DNA from: Paenibacillus sp. SYP-B4298
GTDB lineage: Bacteria; Bacillota; Bacilli; Paenibacillales; Paenibacillaceae
Direction of reading: 5' to 3'
DNA: 64,000 nt
Assembly: GCF_027627475.1 (NCBI RefSeq)
Contig: NZ_CP115484.1
Span: forward strand, 619,501-683,500
A program made the translations under genes and the position numbers. Every line of letters begins with the position of its first letter. Within the stretch, counting starts at the first letter, position 1. The notes below the pieces were generated by a model. That model worked only from the letters and a program-made list of their open reading frames with translations, did no database searches and was not told where the DNA came from. Of the stretch, positions 54,924 through 62,506 are shown piece by piece.

Positions 54924-54961
54924 TGACATCCAAGCCGCCAGCTACGATTGAGTGGGAATAG
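54924..54961 (+). repeat. att-like repeat, right copy (guaA 3'-end remnant)
   Basis: Encodes the guaA C-terminal codons [11 protein letters not shown] plus stop, out of context, with two synonymous differences from guaA itself. The similarity begins and ends abruptly (TGACAT to AATAG), as expected for a core att site. Confidence 0.8.
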
Positions 54962-54986
54962 AATAAGATACACTTGGCTAAATCCG

Positions 54987-55043
54987 AAGAGGGGCTATCT
55001 GCAAATTAGTGAAAACAATTTGCGGAGGCCCCTCTTTCTTTTG
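54987..55043 (+). terminator. Rho-independent terminator after the sortase / guaA remnant
   Basis: GAGGGGC (54989-54995) pairs with GCCCCTC (55028-55034), with inner GCAAATT/AATTTGC, followed by TTTCTTTTG. If the island model is right, this could be the original terminator of the host guaA. Confidence 0.75.
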
Positions 55044-55066
55044 CGCTAAGCGTCCATCGTCTACCT

Positions 55067-55825
55067 CTACAGTCTAATTCCTTGGCCTACAATTCGTGTT
55101 GCGTTCTTGTCTGATTTCCATAGGATGAGAGCCGAGACCGCCAGGAGGATCATAATACATAGATCGTATCCTGTGGTGCCCTCCGCAGGCCGATTCGCAG
55201 CAAATTGAATGAAATTATGTGCAGCGTGGAAGAGGATAGCTAATGGCAAGGCACGATGCTTTAAGACAAGCAGAGCAAGGACGACTCCAATCAGGAAGGC
55301 GTAGACGATCTGAACCAGCGTGTCAGCAAGCGATTGGCCTCCGACAGCATTCAGGAGATGGGTCAAGCCGAAGAGCAGGCTGGACACCAGGACTGCCACG
55401 GTGCGCCCTTGCGGGAACAGCAGACGCAGTATGATTCCCCGATACAGCACTTCCTCAACAAATCCGACCAATATAGCGTAAATAAGCAGATAACCGATCT
55501 GAGCAAGAGAAGACAACTGAATGCCTTGTGTTGACATCCATACGATAACTAGAATAGCCGCCAAAGGAGCGTAATCCAGCCATTGCCGCCTGCTCAGGCT
55601 CGATAGCCCATCGAAGAAAAAGGTGCGCCAGCGGTTGCTCAGGCTTAAATAGAGCAGTAAAAAGAGGGTAAAGGGCACGAACGCTACAAATGCAGGCTGC
55701 AGGTCTGTCCGTCCCGACAGGGTAATATAGGCGCCTGCTCCTATCAGCCCGCAGGCTAAGGCAAGCTCCAGCAGGACAATGATGAGAATAGGGCGTTTGG
55801 GCGCAAAGCGGCGTTCTTTTGTCAT
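55067..55825 (-). CDS. CPBP-family (CAAX-type) intramembrane metalloprotease
   Basis: A 252-residue membrane protein with about seven helices and the three CPBP/ABI motifs: EEVLYRGIILR, FGLTHLLNAVGG and the late HAAHN, which hold the glutamates and histidines that coordinate zinc. In Firmicutes such proteases are linked to peptide processing and bacteriocin immunity. Its start overlaps the PadR gene stop by 4 bp, so the two form one operon, probably controlled by that regulator. Confidence 0.9.
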   Translation of the reverse strand: MTKERRFAPKRPILIIVLLELALACGLIGAGAYITLSGRTDLQPAFVAFVPFTLFLLLYLSLSNRWRTFFFDGLSSLSRRQWLDYAPLAAILVIVWMSTQGIQLSSLAQIGYLLIYAILVGFVEEVLYRGIILRLLFPQGRTVAVLVSSLLFGLTHLLNAVGGQSLADTLVQIVYAFLIGVVLALLVLKHRALPLAILFHAAHNFIQFAANRPAEGTTGYDLCIMILLAVSALILWKSDKNATRIVGQGIRL

Positions 55826-56349
55826 GTCAGGCTCCCCCGGTTTTTAATCATTTCCAACCAATGATTTTCCATCTTAAAAAATTGAATGCCGTAATCCATC
55901 ACACTAAGGCGATAATAGTAGTCTTCCTTGTTCACGATGTGCTCCAATTCACCCGATACGATCTGCTGTACATGTTCCATTTGGGCGATTTGCATTTGGA
56001 CGCCACGCTGATACGCCTCTAACTGCTGAAGTCTTGTCGGCTCATCCAGATGATCATAGAAAAAAATCTTGAGCAGATGCTCTCGCTTATTGGCCTGCAG
56101 CGGCTCCTTTAACCATAGATGGAATGACTGGATTCCCTCCGGCTGCACGGAGTAGAGCTTCTTGTTTTTGCTATTTCCCGTCTCCTCCTCAATGATCCAT
56201 CCCCGCTCGGTCATCCGCTTTAGTGCTGGATACAGGCTTCCGTAGCTTATTTTGTAAAAGACGCCTATCGACTGCTCGATAACCTTCTTCAAGTCGTAGC
56301 CGCTCATTTTCCCTTGCAACAGCATCCCGACAATGACATGCTCTATCAT
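55822..56349 (-). CDS. PadR-family transcriptional regulator
   Basis: A 175-residue PadR/Vir-type regulator. The N-terminal winged helix (MIEHVIVGMLLQGKMSGYDL, then YGSLYPALKRMTERGWI) and the C-terminal Vir-like dimerisation helices are complete. ATG 56349 follows GGAGGCG with 6 nt spacing. A perfect inverted repeat of the PadR type lies 15-52 bp upstream, so autorepression is likely. It is coupled to the CAAX protease. Confidence 0.92.
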   Translation of the reverse strand: MIEHVIVGMLLQGKMSGYDLKKVIEQSIGVFYKISYGSLYPALKRMTERGWIIEEETGNSKNKKLYSVQPEGIQSFHLWLKEPLQANKREHLLKIFFYDHLDEPTRLQQLEAYQRGVQMQIAQMEHVQQIVSGELEHIVNKEDYYYRLSVMDYGIQFFKMENHWLEMIKNRGSLT

Positions 56350-56363
56350 GCTAAAACGCCTCC

Positions 56364-56401
56364 AACATATATCTTTTAGATATATCAATTTGATATATGT
56401 T
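56364..56401 (-). promoter_or_regulatory. PadR operator
   Basis: AACATATATC (56364-56373) and GATATATGTT (56392-56401) form a perfect 10-bp inverted repeat, with a third palindromic GATATATC (56379-56386) between them. This matches the ATAT-rich dyads bound by PadR proteins and sits immediately upstream of the padR start. Confidence 0.7.
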
Positions 56402-56477
56402 ATCTTAGCAGAAGCAAACAAATATAGCAAGTGTAAACGGCAGTAGCAGTCCCTGATGGGCAAAGCTACAACAAAGA

Positions 56478-56519
56478 CACTCCCCTCTATTTACCTGGTT
56501 GGGTAAGTAAAAGGGAGTG
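56478..56519 (-). terminator. Hairpin after the TetR gene
   Basis: CACTCCC (56478-56484) pairs with GGGAGTG (56513-56519), with inner TTTACC/GGGTAA pairing. On the minus strand it is followed by TCTTTGTTG, a weak T-tract. Confidence 0.5.
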
Positions 56520-56567
56520 CCTGGATGTCTTCTGCCGACGAGCTCGTATTCTCGGTGTGATTACGAT

Positions 56568-57143
56568 TCAATGCTTGGCCTGCACGAGCCGTATCGCTTG
56601 CTGTTTTCCCGCCGCTAAGAGGCTGTCGCTGAGCAAGGGGTCATCGACCGAGCGGGCAAGCAACAGGGTGCCGACCAGGATGCCAAGCAATGCACTGCCC
56701 GTGGCCGTATCGATGTCTGCCAGCTCGGAGAGAAAGTCAATCATCCGCTGCAGCTCGCTAGTGTAGACGCGGCGTATCGCTTGAGAGGCTCGGGCCACCT
56801 CACTGGACAAGGCAGGGAAGATGCAGCCTATCTCCATATGATCCCGATGCTCCTTGCTCAGATAATAATGGATGACGGTCTCGACCCTGGATTCTCCCCG
56901 CGCTTGCTCCGCGGCCTTCTGCAAGAGCGAGAGAGTATCGCTGACCGCATAATGGCATGTCTCCGATATGAGCTGATCCTTATTGCTAAAGTGTGCATAG
57001 AATCCCCCGTGGGTCAGTCCCGCACCTTTCATAATGAATGGAACACTGATGTCCCGAATGCCGTTGGCACGAAATGCTTTGGCCGCACTCTCGATGATGC
57101 GCCCCCGAACCTTGAGCTTATGCCCTTCAGGATAAGGCAACAC
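56568..57143 (-). CDS. TetR-family regulator, divergent from the lpd-like gene
   Basis: A repressor of about 191 residues. The HTH is RIIESAAKAFRANGIRDISV followed by GLTHGGFYAHFSNKDQLI; this HGGFYAHF form belongs to the NemR/AcrR-like group that often senses reactive electrophiles. The start is GTG 57143 or TTG 57140 behind AGAGGGG; neither is an ATG. Dyads with ATTATGAT half-sites lie between it and the divergent oxidoreductase gene, so it probably represses both. Confidence 0.87.
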   Translation of the reverse strand: MLPYPEGHKLKVRGRIIESAAKAFRANGIRDISVPFIMKGAGLTHGGFYAHFSNKDQLISETCHYAVSDTLSLLQKAAEQARGESRVETVIHYYLSKEHRDHMEIGCIFPALSSEVARASQAIRRVYTSELQRMIDFLSELADIDTATGSALLGILVGTLLLARSVDDPLLSDSLLAAGKQQAIRLVQAKH

Positions 57144-57179
57144 AATCCCCTCTTTTCTGCATCCACTTCGTTGTAAAAT

Positions 57180-57196
57180 ATTATAATCATCATAAT
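57180..57196. promoter_or_regulatory. Candidate TetR operator O1
   Basis: ATTATAATCATCATAAT is an 8-1-8 dyad with one mismatch, about 40 bp before the tetR start. It differs by one base from O2. Confidence 0.6.
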
Positions 57197-57223
57197 TAAT
57201 ATCGTCAATTGATGGCGAAGGGA

Positions 57224-57253
57224 TTGACGTGCACAAAATATGATGACTATAAT
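57224..57253 (+). promoter_or_regulatory. SigA-type promoter of the lpd-like gene
   Basis: TTGACG (57224-57229), 18 bp, TATAAT (57248-57253). The -10 overlaps a weaker dyad (57237-57253) related to O1 and O2, and the start point falls within O2. Confidence 0.75.
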
Positions 57254-57255
57254 AT

Positions 57256-57272
57256 ATTATGATCATCATAAT
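57256..57272. promoter_or_regulatory. Candidate TetR operator O2
   Basis: ATTATGATCATCATAAT is a perfect 8-1-8 palindrome covering the predicted +1 of the lpd-like promoter, a position that would block transcription. Confidence 0.7.
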
Positions 57273-57292
57273 ATTAATCGGGGGTGTCGGGA

Positions 57293-58663
57293 ATGAGTCA
57301 GCTCACAGCAGATACATTAGTCATTGGCTCGGGTCCAGGTGGTTATGAGGCGGCGGTGCGATCTGCACAGCTAGGAATGAAGACGGTCGTGGTGGAGCGC
57401 GGCGAGCTTGGCGGAGTCTGTACGAATGTAGGGTGTATTCCCTCCAAGGCTCTCATTGCCGAGTCTCATCGCTATCAGTCGGTTAGGCAGTGGAGCTCTC
57501 ATACGGCCAGTTCCTCCTTTGCGCAGGCCCAGGCGTTCAAGAGTGCGGTTGTCAGCAGGCAGGCTGGCGGAGTGAGGTTTCTGCTCCAGAATGCTGGAGT
57601 TACGGTGGTGCAAGGAGAGGCAAGCTTGCTCGACGAGCATACGGCTGTCGTAACGCGGGAGGGAGAGGAGCAGCTCATCTCCTTTCGTCATGCCATATTG
57701 GCCACGGGCTCGCGTCCAATCGAGCTGCAGGCTGTGCCGTTCGGCGGACGAGTCTTGTCCTCTACTGAGGCACTGTCGCTCACTGAGGTTCCGGCGAGTC
57801 TGATCATTGTTGGCGGCGGATATATCGGCGTGGAGCTGGGACAGATGTATGCCAAGTTCGGCGCCAAGGTCACCATTGTCGAGGCTGGAGGGCAGGTGCT
57901 GCCTGGATTTGAGACGGGGCTAACGGCTCCTATCGTCCGCCAATTGTCCGAGGATGGCGTCACGATCATTACGGAGGCCAGCGTCCTCTCGGCAGATCAG
58001 GATCAGAAGGGATTAACGCTACACTATGTGAAGCATAATGAACAGCAGCTCATTCAGGCACAATACGCGATCGTAACGGTTGGGAGAAGGCCGAACACGG
58101 ATGGCTCTCTGGGGCTGGAGCGCATCGGCATACAGACTGCGGCCAGAGGTATGATCGTCACGGACGAGCAATGCAGAACGTCGATTCCGCATATATTTGC
58201 GATTGGCGATATTACACACGGGCCTGCACTCGCGCACAAAGCCTCGTATGAGGCCAAGGTTGCCGCGGAGGCGATAGCAGGCAAGCCATCTGCCGTCGAT
58301 TACAAGGCGATTCCGCTGGTCGTGTTTTCTGAACCGGAGCTGGCGAGTGTTGGATTAACTGAAGCGGAATGCAGAGCCCAAGGCATCGCGGTGGTCGTTG
58401 GGAAATCCTCCTTCGCGATTAACGGCAGAGCCTTGGCGCTGAAGGCGGGAGAAGGGTTTGTCAAATTAATTGCCGAACAGGGGAGCGGGATCGTCCTGGG
58501 GGCGCAAATCGTGGGCGCGGAGGCATCGACCCTTATCTCAGAGCTTGCACTGGCGATCGAGATGGGGGCGACCGCAGAGGATGTGGCGATGACGATCCAT
58601 CCCCATCCCACGTTAGGAGAAGTAACGATGGAGGCGGCTGGCAAAGCTGCGAAACAGATGTAA
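57293..58663 (+). CDS. Dihydrolipoamide dehydrogenase-like flavoprotein disulfide reductase
   Basis: A 456-residue class I pyridine nucleotide-disulfide oxidoreductase. FAD motif VIGSGPGGYEAAVRSAQ, redox cysteines Cys43 and Cys48 in GGVCTNVGCIPSKAL, NAD-binding IIVGGGYIGVELGQMYAKFG, second FAD motif HIFAIGDITHGPALAH, and the catalytic His pair in HPHPTLGE near the C-terminus. All active-site features of an E3 enzyme are present, but no 2-oxoacid dehydrogenase genes are nearby, and it has its own TetR-controlled promoter. A stress-induced disulfide or quinone reductase role is possible. ATG 57293 follows GGGGGTG. Confidence 0.92.
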   Translation: MSQLTADTLVIGSGPGGYEAAVRSAQLGMKTVVVERGELGGVCTNVGCIPSKALIAESHRYQSVRQWSSHTASSSFAQAQAFKSAVVSRQAGGVRFLLQNAGVTVVQGEASLLDEHTAVVTREGEEQLISFRHAILATGSRPIELQAVPFGGRVLSSTEALSLTEVPASLIIVGGGYIGVELGQMYAKFGAKVTIVEAGGQVLPGFETGLTAPIVRQLSEDGVTIITEASVLSADQDQKGLTLHYVKHNEQQLIQAQYAIVTVGRRPNTDGSLGLERIGIQTAARGMIVTDEQCRTSIPHIFAIGDITHGPALAHKASYEAKVAAEAIAGKPSAVDYKAIPLVVFSEPELASVGLTEAECRAQGIAVVVGKSSFAINGRALALKAGEGFVKLIAEQGSGIVLGAQIVGAEASTLISELALAIEMGATAEDVAMTIHPHPTLGEVTMEAAGKAAKQM

Positions 58664-58757
58664 GAGGTGGGGGACGCTATAAGCAGATCAGAGAGAGAGC
58701 CAGACCCGTTGCAGCATGATATTGACTGCATATTCAACAATAGGTATCATAGCACGT

Positions 58758-59342
58758 ATGAGCAGACCAAGAGAATTTGATTACGATCAGGTATTGTATG
58801 CTGCAATGGATGTATTTCGACAATATGGATACCAGGCTACCTCATATGAGCTTTTGACGCAGCGAACGAAGCTGAAGAAGCAGAGCTTATACTGTGCCTT
58901 TGGGGATAAGAGGTCTCTGTTTGAGAAGGCGCTAACCGTGTTTGGCGAGGAGGCGTTGAAGCGATTTCGGGGGATGCTTGCTAATGGCTCCACCGCAGAG
59001 GAGACGTTGCGTTATTTGCAGGTGCGTCTGCTTCATCCATCTGACACAGAGGATGCGGCGGGCTGTCTGGTGGTGAATTCCGCCATCGAGCTTACCGATT
59101 CGGAATTTGCGCATGCAAGAGTGCAATTTGACAAGCTGGTGCAAGGAATGAATGAAAGCTTAATCCCGGTTCTGAAGCAAGGACAGCGAGAGGGCGCGGT
59201 GACAGGCAAGCTGTCTGCCGAGCAGCTTGCCTGTCACCTGACCCAATCGATCATTGGTACCCGTGTCATGATCCGAGCGGGGATACCAAGGACGCAGATA
59301 CAGGCTGGCTGGGATGCAGCGATCGAAGCGATCTTGATATGA
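58758..59342 (+). CDS. TetR-family transcriptional regulator
   Basis: A 194-residue regulator beginning MSRPREFDYDQVLYAAMDVF, with HTH GYQATSYELLTQRTKLKKQS and LYCAFGDKRSLFEKAL. The C-terminal part resembles TetR_C domains with the AAGCLVVNSAIEL segment common in this subfamily. The ribosome site before ATG 58758 is poor. It has its own terminator. The target is unknown. Confidence 0.87.
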   Translation: MSRPREFDYDQVLYAAMDVFRQYGYQATSYELLTQRTKLKKQSLYCAFGDKRSLFEKALTVFGEEALKRFRGMLANGSTAEETLRYLQVRLLHPSDTEDAAGCLVVNSAIELTDSEFAHARVQFDKLVQGMNESLIPVLKQGQREGAVTGKLSAEQLACHLTQSIIGTRVMIRAGIPRTQIQAGWDAAIEAILI

Positions 59343-59382
59343 AAAGGCTGGACGGAAACTATTTTTCTCGTCTAGCCTTTTT
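59343..59382 (+). terminator. Rho-independent terminator of the second TetR gene
   Basis: AAAGGCTGGACG pairs with CGTCTAGCCTTT (one wobble), ending in TTTTT at about 59378-59382. Confidence 0.85.
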
Positions 59383-59625
59383 AGATATATAAGCCAGAAT
59401 GCATAAGTGCGGCTTCGCCTACGGCATTCTTGGGATTTTTCTTTTCGGAGCCTATGGCGGCGCTCTCTGGGCTCGCTTGTAAATTTGTGCAACTTAGGAC
59501 TGCAGTAGGAGGCATGGATACGGTATAATGTGTTCACTGGGCTGTAATTGCTGAGTAGGCGCGGACTGGCTAGCCGCGTCAGGCGGCGGCAGCTCATAGT
59601 AAAGATGAAGGAGAATAATAAAGCG

Positions 59626-60321
59626 ATGCCTATCGATCCACAGGTGATCCGCACGACGATCCCTTTTTTTGAGGATATTTCCCCAGAATTGCTGGAACGT
59701 ATCGTTCCCTACATGTTTGAGAGAACCTTTAAGAAGAACTCCATCATCTTTATTGAGGGCGATGAGGGGGAGGAAATTTACTTCATCCGTTCCGGCTCGG
59801 TGAATATTTATAGCTTTGATGGCTCCAAAAAAGTGATATTGGCCGTTCTTCAAAAGGGAGATTATTTCGGTGAGATGGCCCTTATCCGCCCTGGACTGGT
59901 GCGTTCAGCCACCGCGGAGACGGCTTCTCCGACCAAGCTGTTCGCCCTGCGCCGAGCGGATTTTGAGCTGTTGATTGAGCAGCATCCGAGGCTGGCCTTT
60001 TTGCTGCTGGAGTATTCGATGGAGAGGCTGCGCAGAGCCAATCAGCAGATCTATGATCTGACCTTCCTCAATGTGAAGACGAGGATTATGAAGCGGCTGC
60101 TGCGTTTTGCCCAGGAGTACGGCACGCCGGTGCAAGAGAATATCCGCATCGATGCCAAGCTGACACATCAGCAGATCGCGGAGATGGTCGGAGCAGCACG
60201 CGAGACCGTCACGAAGGTGCTGCAGGAGCTGCAGGATGAGGGCCATATCGTAATTCGCAGCAAGGTCATCACATTGATGCATCCCGAACAGTTGAAGCTG
60301 CTGCTGCAGGAGGAGTTATAG
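59626..60321 (+). CDS. Crp/Fnr-family transcriptional regulator
   Basis: A 231-residue regulator with an N-terminal cyclic-nucleotide-binding-like beta-roll (IFIEGDEGEEIYFIRSGSVN, LQKGDYFGEMALI), a long dimer helix and a C-terminal HTH (LTHQQIAEMVGAARETVTKV). No cysteine cluster is present, so it is not an oxygen-sensing FNR type. ATG 59626 has AAGGAG 12 nt upstream; ATG 59605 is an alternative that would add seven residues. Signal and regulon are unknown. Confidence 0.9.
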   Translation: MPIDPQVIRTTIPFFEDISPELLERIVPYMFERTFKKNSIIFIEGDEGEEIYFIRSGSVNIYSFDGSKKVILAVLQKGDYFGEMALIRPGLVRSATAETASPTKLFALRRADFELLIEQHPRLAFLLLEYSMERLRRANQQIYDLTFLNVKTRIMKRLLRFAQEYGTPVQENIRIDAKLTHQQIAEMVGAARETVTKVLQELQDEGHIVIRSKVITLMHPEQLKLLLQEEL

Positions 60322-60450
60322 TCATTTCTATGGGCTGACTAGTCTATGGGGAGAGCCCAGTACATCAAGGTGAGCCCGAGAATGTGAACGCTTTAATGCA
60401 GACGATAGATGTAAGGGATGACGAAGGTTGCAGAAAAACATAAATATTTG

Positions 60451-60480
60451 TTGACAATACACCATGCTGCTCATTAGAAT
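60451..60480 (+). promoter_or_regulatory. SigA-type promoter of the purine permease gene
   Basis: TTGACA (60451-60456), 18 bp, TAGAAT (60475-60480). Transcription would begin at about 60487, just before the riboswitch. Confidence 0.7.
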
Positions 60481-60502
60481 AGGCTTTGAAAATACAATAT
60501 CT

Positions 60503-60574
60503 CTTTTCGTATAATTCCGGGAATCGGCCCGGAAGTCTCTACGAGGTCACCGTAAATGATCTGGCTACGAAAAG
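60503..60574 (+). ncRNA. Purine (guanine-type) riboswitch aptamer
   Basis: P1 is CTTTTCGTA (60503-60511) with TACGAAAAG (60566-60574), P2 CCGGG/CCCGG, P3 GGTCA/TGATC. The conserved core TATAAT, GTCTCTAC and GGCTACG is present. The ligand-pairing base in CTAC is C, which specifies guanine/hypoxanthine rather than adenine. Confidence 0.92.
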
Positions 60575-60575
60575 C

Positions 60576-60624
60576 GGAAATAGTCCTTCCGGGCGCGGAT
60601 GCGCACGTATACTATTTCTGTTTT
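60576..60624 (+). terminator. Candidate riboswitch-controlled terminator
   Basis: GAAATAGT (60577-60584) pairs with ACTATTTC (60611-60618) around an inner GCGC hairpin and is followed by TGTTTTAC. A second hairpin (GCGGCAT/ATGCCGC, 60647-60661) lies downstream, before a T-rich stretch; either could be the expression platform. Confidence 0.5.
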
Positions 60625-60903
60625 ACGCGGAACCTAAGAGAGTCGAGCGGCATGATGCCGCCTGCTTGTTCTTGGGTTGTTTTTGTTTTGCGCTCAGAGG
60701 CTGCCAATCAGTCATCGCATGCAGACAGCCGTGTAACGTAGCTTGCCCCTGATCGCAGGGCAGGCTGATTGTGGAAGTCGAGGGGATGGACAGGCTCATC
60801 GCTGCCATTGCCTTATTTCCTGGCGTGAGTACAGCTCCTGGCAGCTTCGGCGGCTGGACGGGCTCGCGCTTGCTTGCACACACATTTTGGGAGGGGTATG
60901 GGA

Positions 60904-62295
60904 ATGAATCGTTTCTTCCGGTTACAGGAGAACGGAACCAATGTCAGAACGGAGATTATGGCGGGACTGACGACATTTATGACGATGGCCTATATTTTGG
61001 CCGTCAATCCCAGTATTCTAAGTCCGACAGGACTGAGCTGGGATTCTGTATTTTTGGCCACAGCATTATCTGCGGGCCTGTTTACCATTCTGATGGGATT
61101 GTTTGTTAACTTTCCGGTCGCACTCGCGCCGGGTATGGGCTTGAATGCGTACTTTGCAGCGACGATTCTATCTTCACAAGCGACAGGACAACCGATCTCC
61201 CCGGCAATGGGACTGACGGCGGTCTTTATCTCCGGTATTATCTTTATTATCCTGACGGTGACGCAGATTCGTCAGATGCTGCTGGTTGCTGTCCCGGATA
61301 GCCTCAAGCATGCAATCACGGTCGGTATTGGCCTGTTCATTACCATTATCGGGTTGAAGAATAGCGAGATCATGAAGATTTCCATCGAGACCGTCAATGA
61401 TGTGCCGAAAGGGCAGTTCACCGGACTGATGGGCTTTGAATCTGTGATTGGTCTTGGCAATCTGCATAATCAGGGCGTGCTGTTGACAGTTATCGGTATT
61501 TTAATTATTGCCGTGCTGCTCGTGCTGCGTGTGCCGGGCGCGATCCTGTTCGGTATACTGGCGACAACACTGATTGCGATTCTGATCGGCAACGTGAATG
61601 TAGCTGATACGCTCAGCGGCAAGAACTGGTCGCCGCAATTCAGCGAGCTGAACTTCTGGCATTTTGATTTTGCAGGCGTGTTCGAGGTTGGGCTGATTAC
61701 GGTCATTTTGACCTTTACATTCGTAGAGCTGTTCGATACCTTCGGTACGTTGGTTGGTACTGCGACCCGTGCCGGGTTCATGAAGAATAAAGAAGAAGGC
61801 CGCAAGAAGGTCGGAAAAGCGATGCTCGTGGACGCGGTTGGCGTCAGCGGTGGCGCGATGCTCGGAACAAGCACCGTGACCGCGTTTGTGGAGAGCTCCT
61901 CTGGTATCGCCCAAGGCGGACGTACAGGTCTGACTGCTGTAACAACAGGGGTCTGCTTCCTGCTCTCGATCTTCCTGGCACCGCTGGTAGCGCTTGTTCC
62001 AGGCTCTGCAACAAGCGCAGCGCTGATCATTGTCGGCGTGCTGATGATGCAATCCATCAAGGAGATTGATTTCTCCGATATGGTCTATGCTGTGCCATCA
62101 TTTCTGACGATTGCACTCATGCCGTTCACGTACAATATTGCTAACGGCATTTCGTTCGGCATCGTGTTTTATGTGGTGCTGGCTGCGGTGGCGAATCTGT
62201 CTGGCCGGACGAAGGAGAAATACAGCATTCACTGGCTGATGTGGCTGCTTGCGATTCTGGTCGTGGCGCGCTATGTATTTATGACGGGACATTAA
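60904..62295 (+). CDS. pbuG: Guanine/hypoxanthine permease, NCS2 (AzgA/PbuG) family
   Basis: A 463-residue membrane transporter with about twelve to fourteen helices. Family motifs are TEIMAGLTTFMTMAYILAVN near the start, LAPGMGLNAYFAATI, and FVELFDTFGTLVGTATRAGF with the substrate-binding Glu/Asp. ATG 60904 follows GGGAGGGG at 7 nt. The guanine riboswitch upstream agrees with the transport of guanine and hypoxanthine. The leader is about 400 nt, longer than needed for the aptamer. Confidence 0.95.
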   Translation: MNRFFRLQENGTNVRTEIMAGLTTFMTMAYILAVNPSILSPTGLSWDSVFLATALSAGLFTILMGLFVNFPVALAPGMGLNAYFAATILSSQATGQPISPAMGLTAVFISGIIFIILTVTQIRQMLLVAVPDSLKHAITVGIGLFITIIGLKNSEIMKISIETVNDVPKGQFTGLMGFESVIGLGNLHNQGVLLTVIGILIIAVLLVLRVPGAILFGILATTLIAILIGNVNVADTLSGKNWSPQFSELNFWHFDFAGVFEVGLITVILTFTFVELFDTFGTLVGTATRAGFMKNKEEGRKKVGKAMLVDAVGVSGGAMLGTSTVTAFVESSSGIAQGGRTGLTAVTTGVCFLLSIFLAPLVALVPGSATSAALIIVGVLMMQSIKEIDFSDMVYAVPSFLTIALMPFTYNIANGISFGIVFYVVLAAVANLSGRTKEKYSIHWLMWLLAILVVARYVFMTGH

Positions 62296-62329
62296 TCGTT
62301 CTGTGGAACGATATATTTAATGAATGAGA

Positions 62330-62373
62330 ACCCTCGCAAGCTGAGCTTCTGGCAGCTATGCGGGGGTTTTGTT
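62330..62373 (+). terminator. Rho-independent terminator of pbuG
   Basis: ACCCTCGCA (62330-62338) pairs with TGCGGGGGT (62359-62367), with inner AGCT/AGCT, followed by TTTTGTTGTT. Confidence 0.85.
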
Positions 62374-62506
62374 GTTGATCATTGGAATGTAATCCCTAGC
62401 AATAGTGTAAATGATATGGAAGTTATTAGTTTACTATAGGAAAGCAACAAGATATAATAAACAGATTGCAGGATATATTATACATTATAGACAGGGGAAT
62501 CATGAA

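Larger units (their letters stand above)
32346..54961. mobile_element. Putative genomic island inserted at the guaA 3' end
   Basis: A 22.6-kb block lies between two 38-bp repeats of the guaA 3' end. It carries an AraC regulator, a two-component system, a carbohydrate operon and a giant adhesin with its sortase. The right repeat begins 8 bp after the sortase stop. No integrase, excisionase or transfer gene is visible inside, so the element would be immobile or decayed. The repeats are direct observation; insertion is inference supported by the known use of guaA as an integration hot spot. Confidence 0.55.

Noticed and set aside
32346-54961. Search for an integrase, relaxase, phage or IS transposase gene inside the putative island.
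   Set aside because: None of the open frames shows tyrosine or serine recombinase, transposase or conjugation motifs; the island call therefore rests on the repeats and gene content only.
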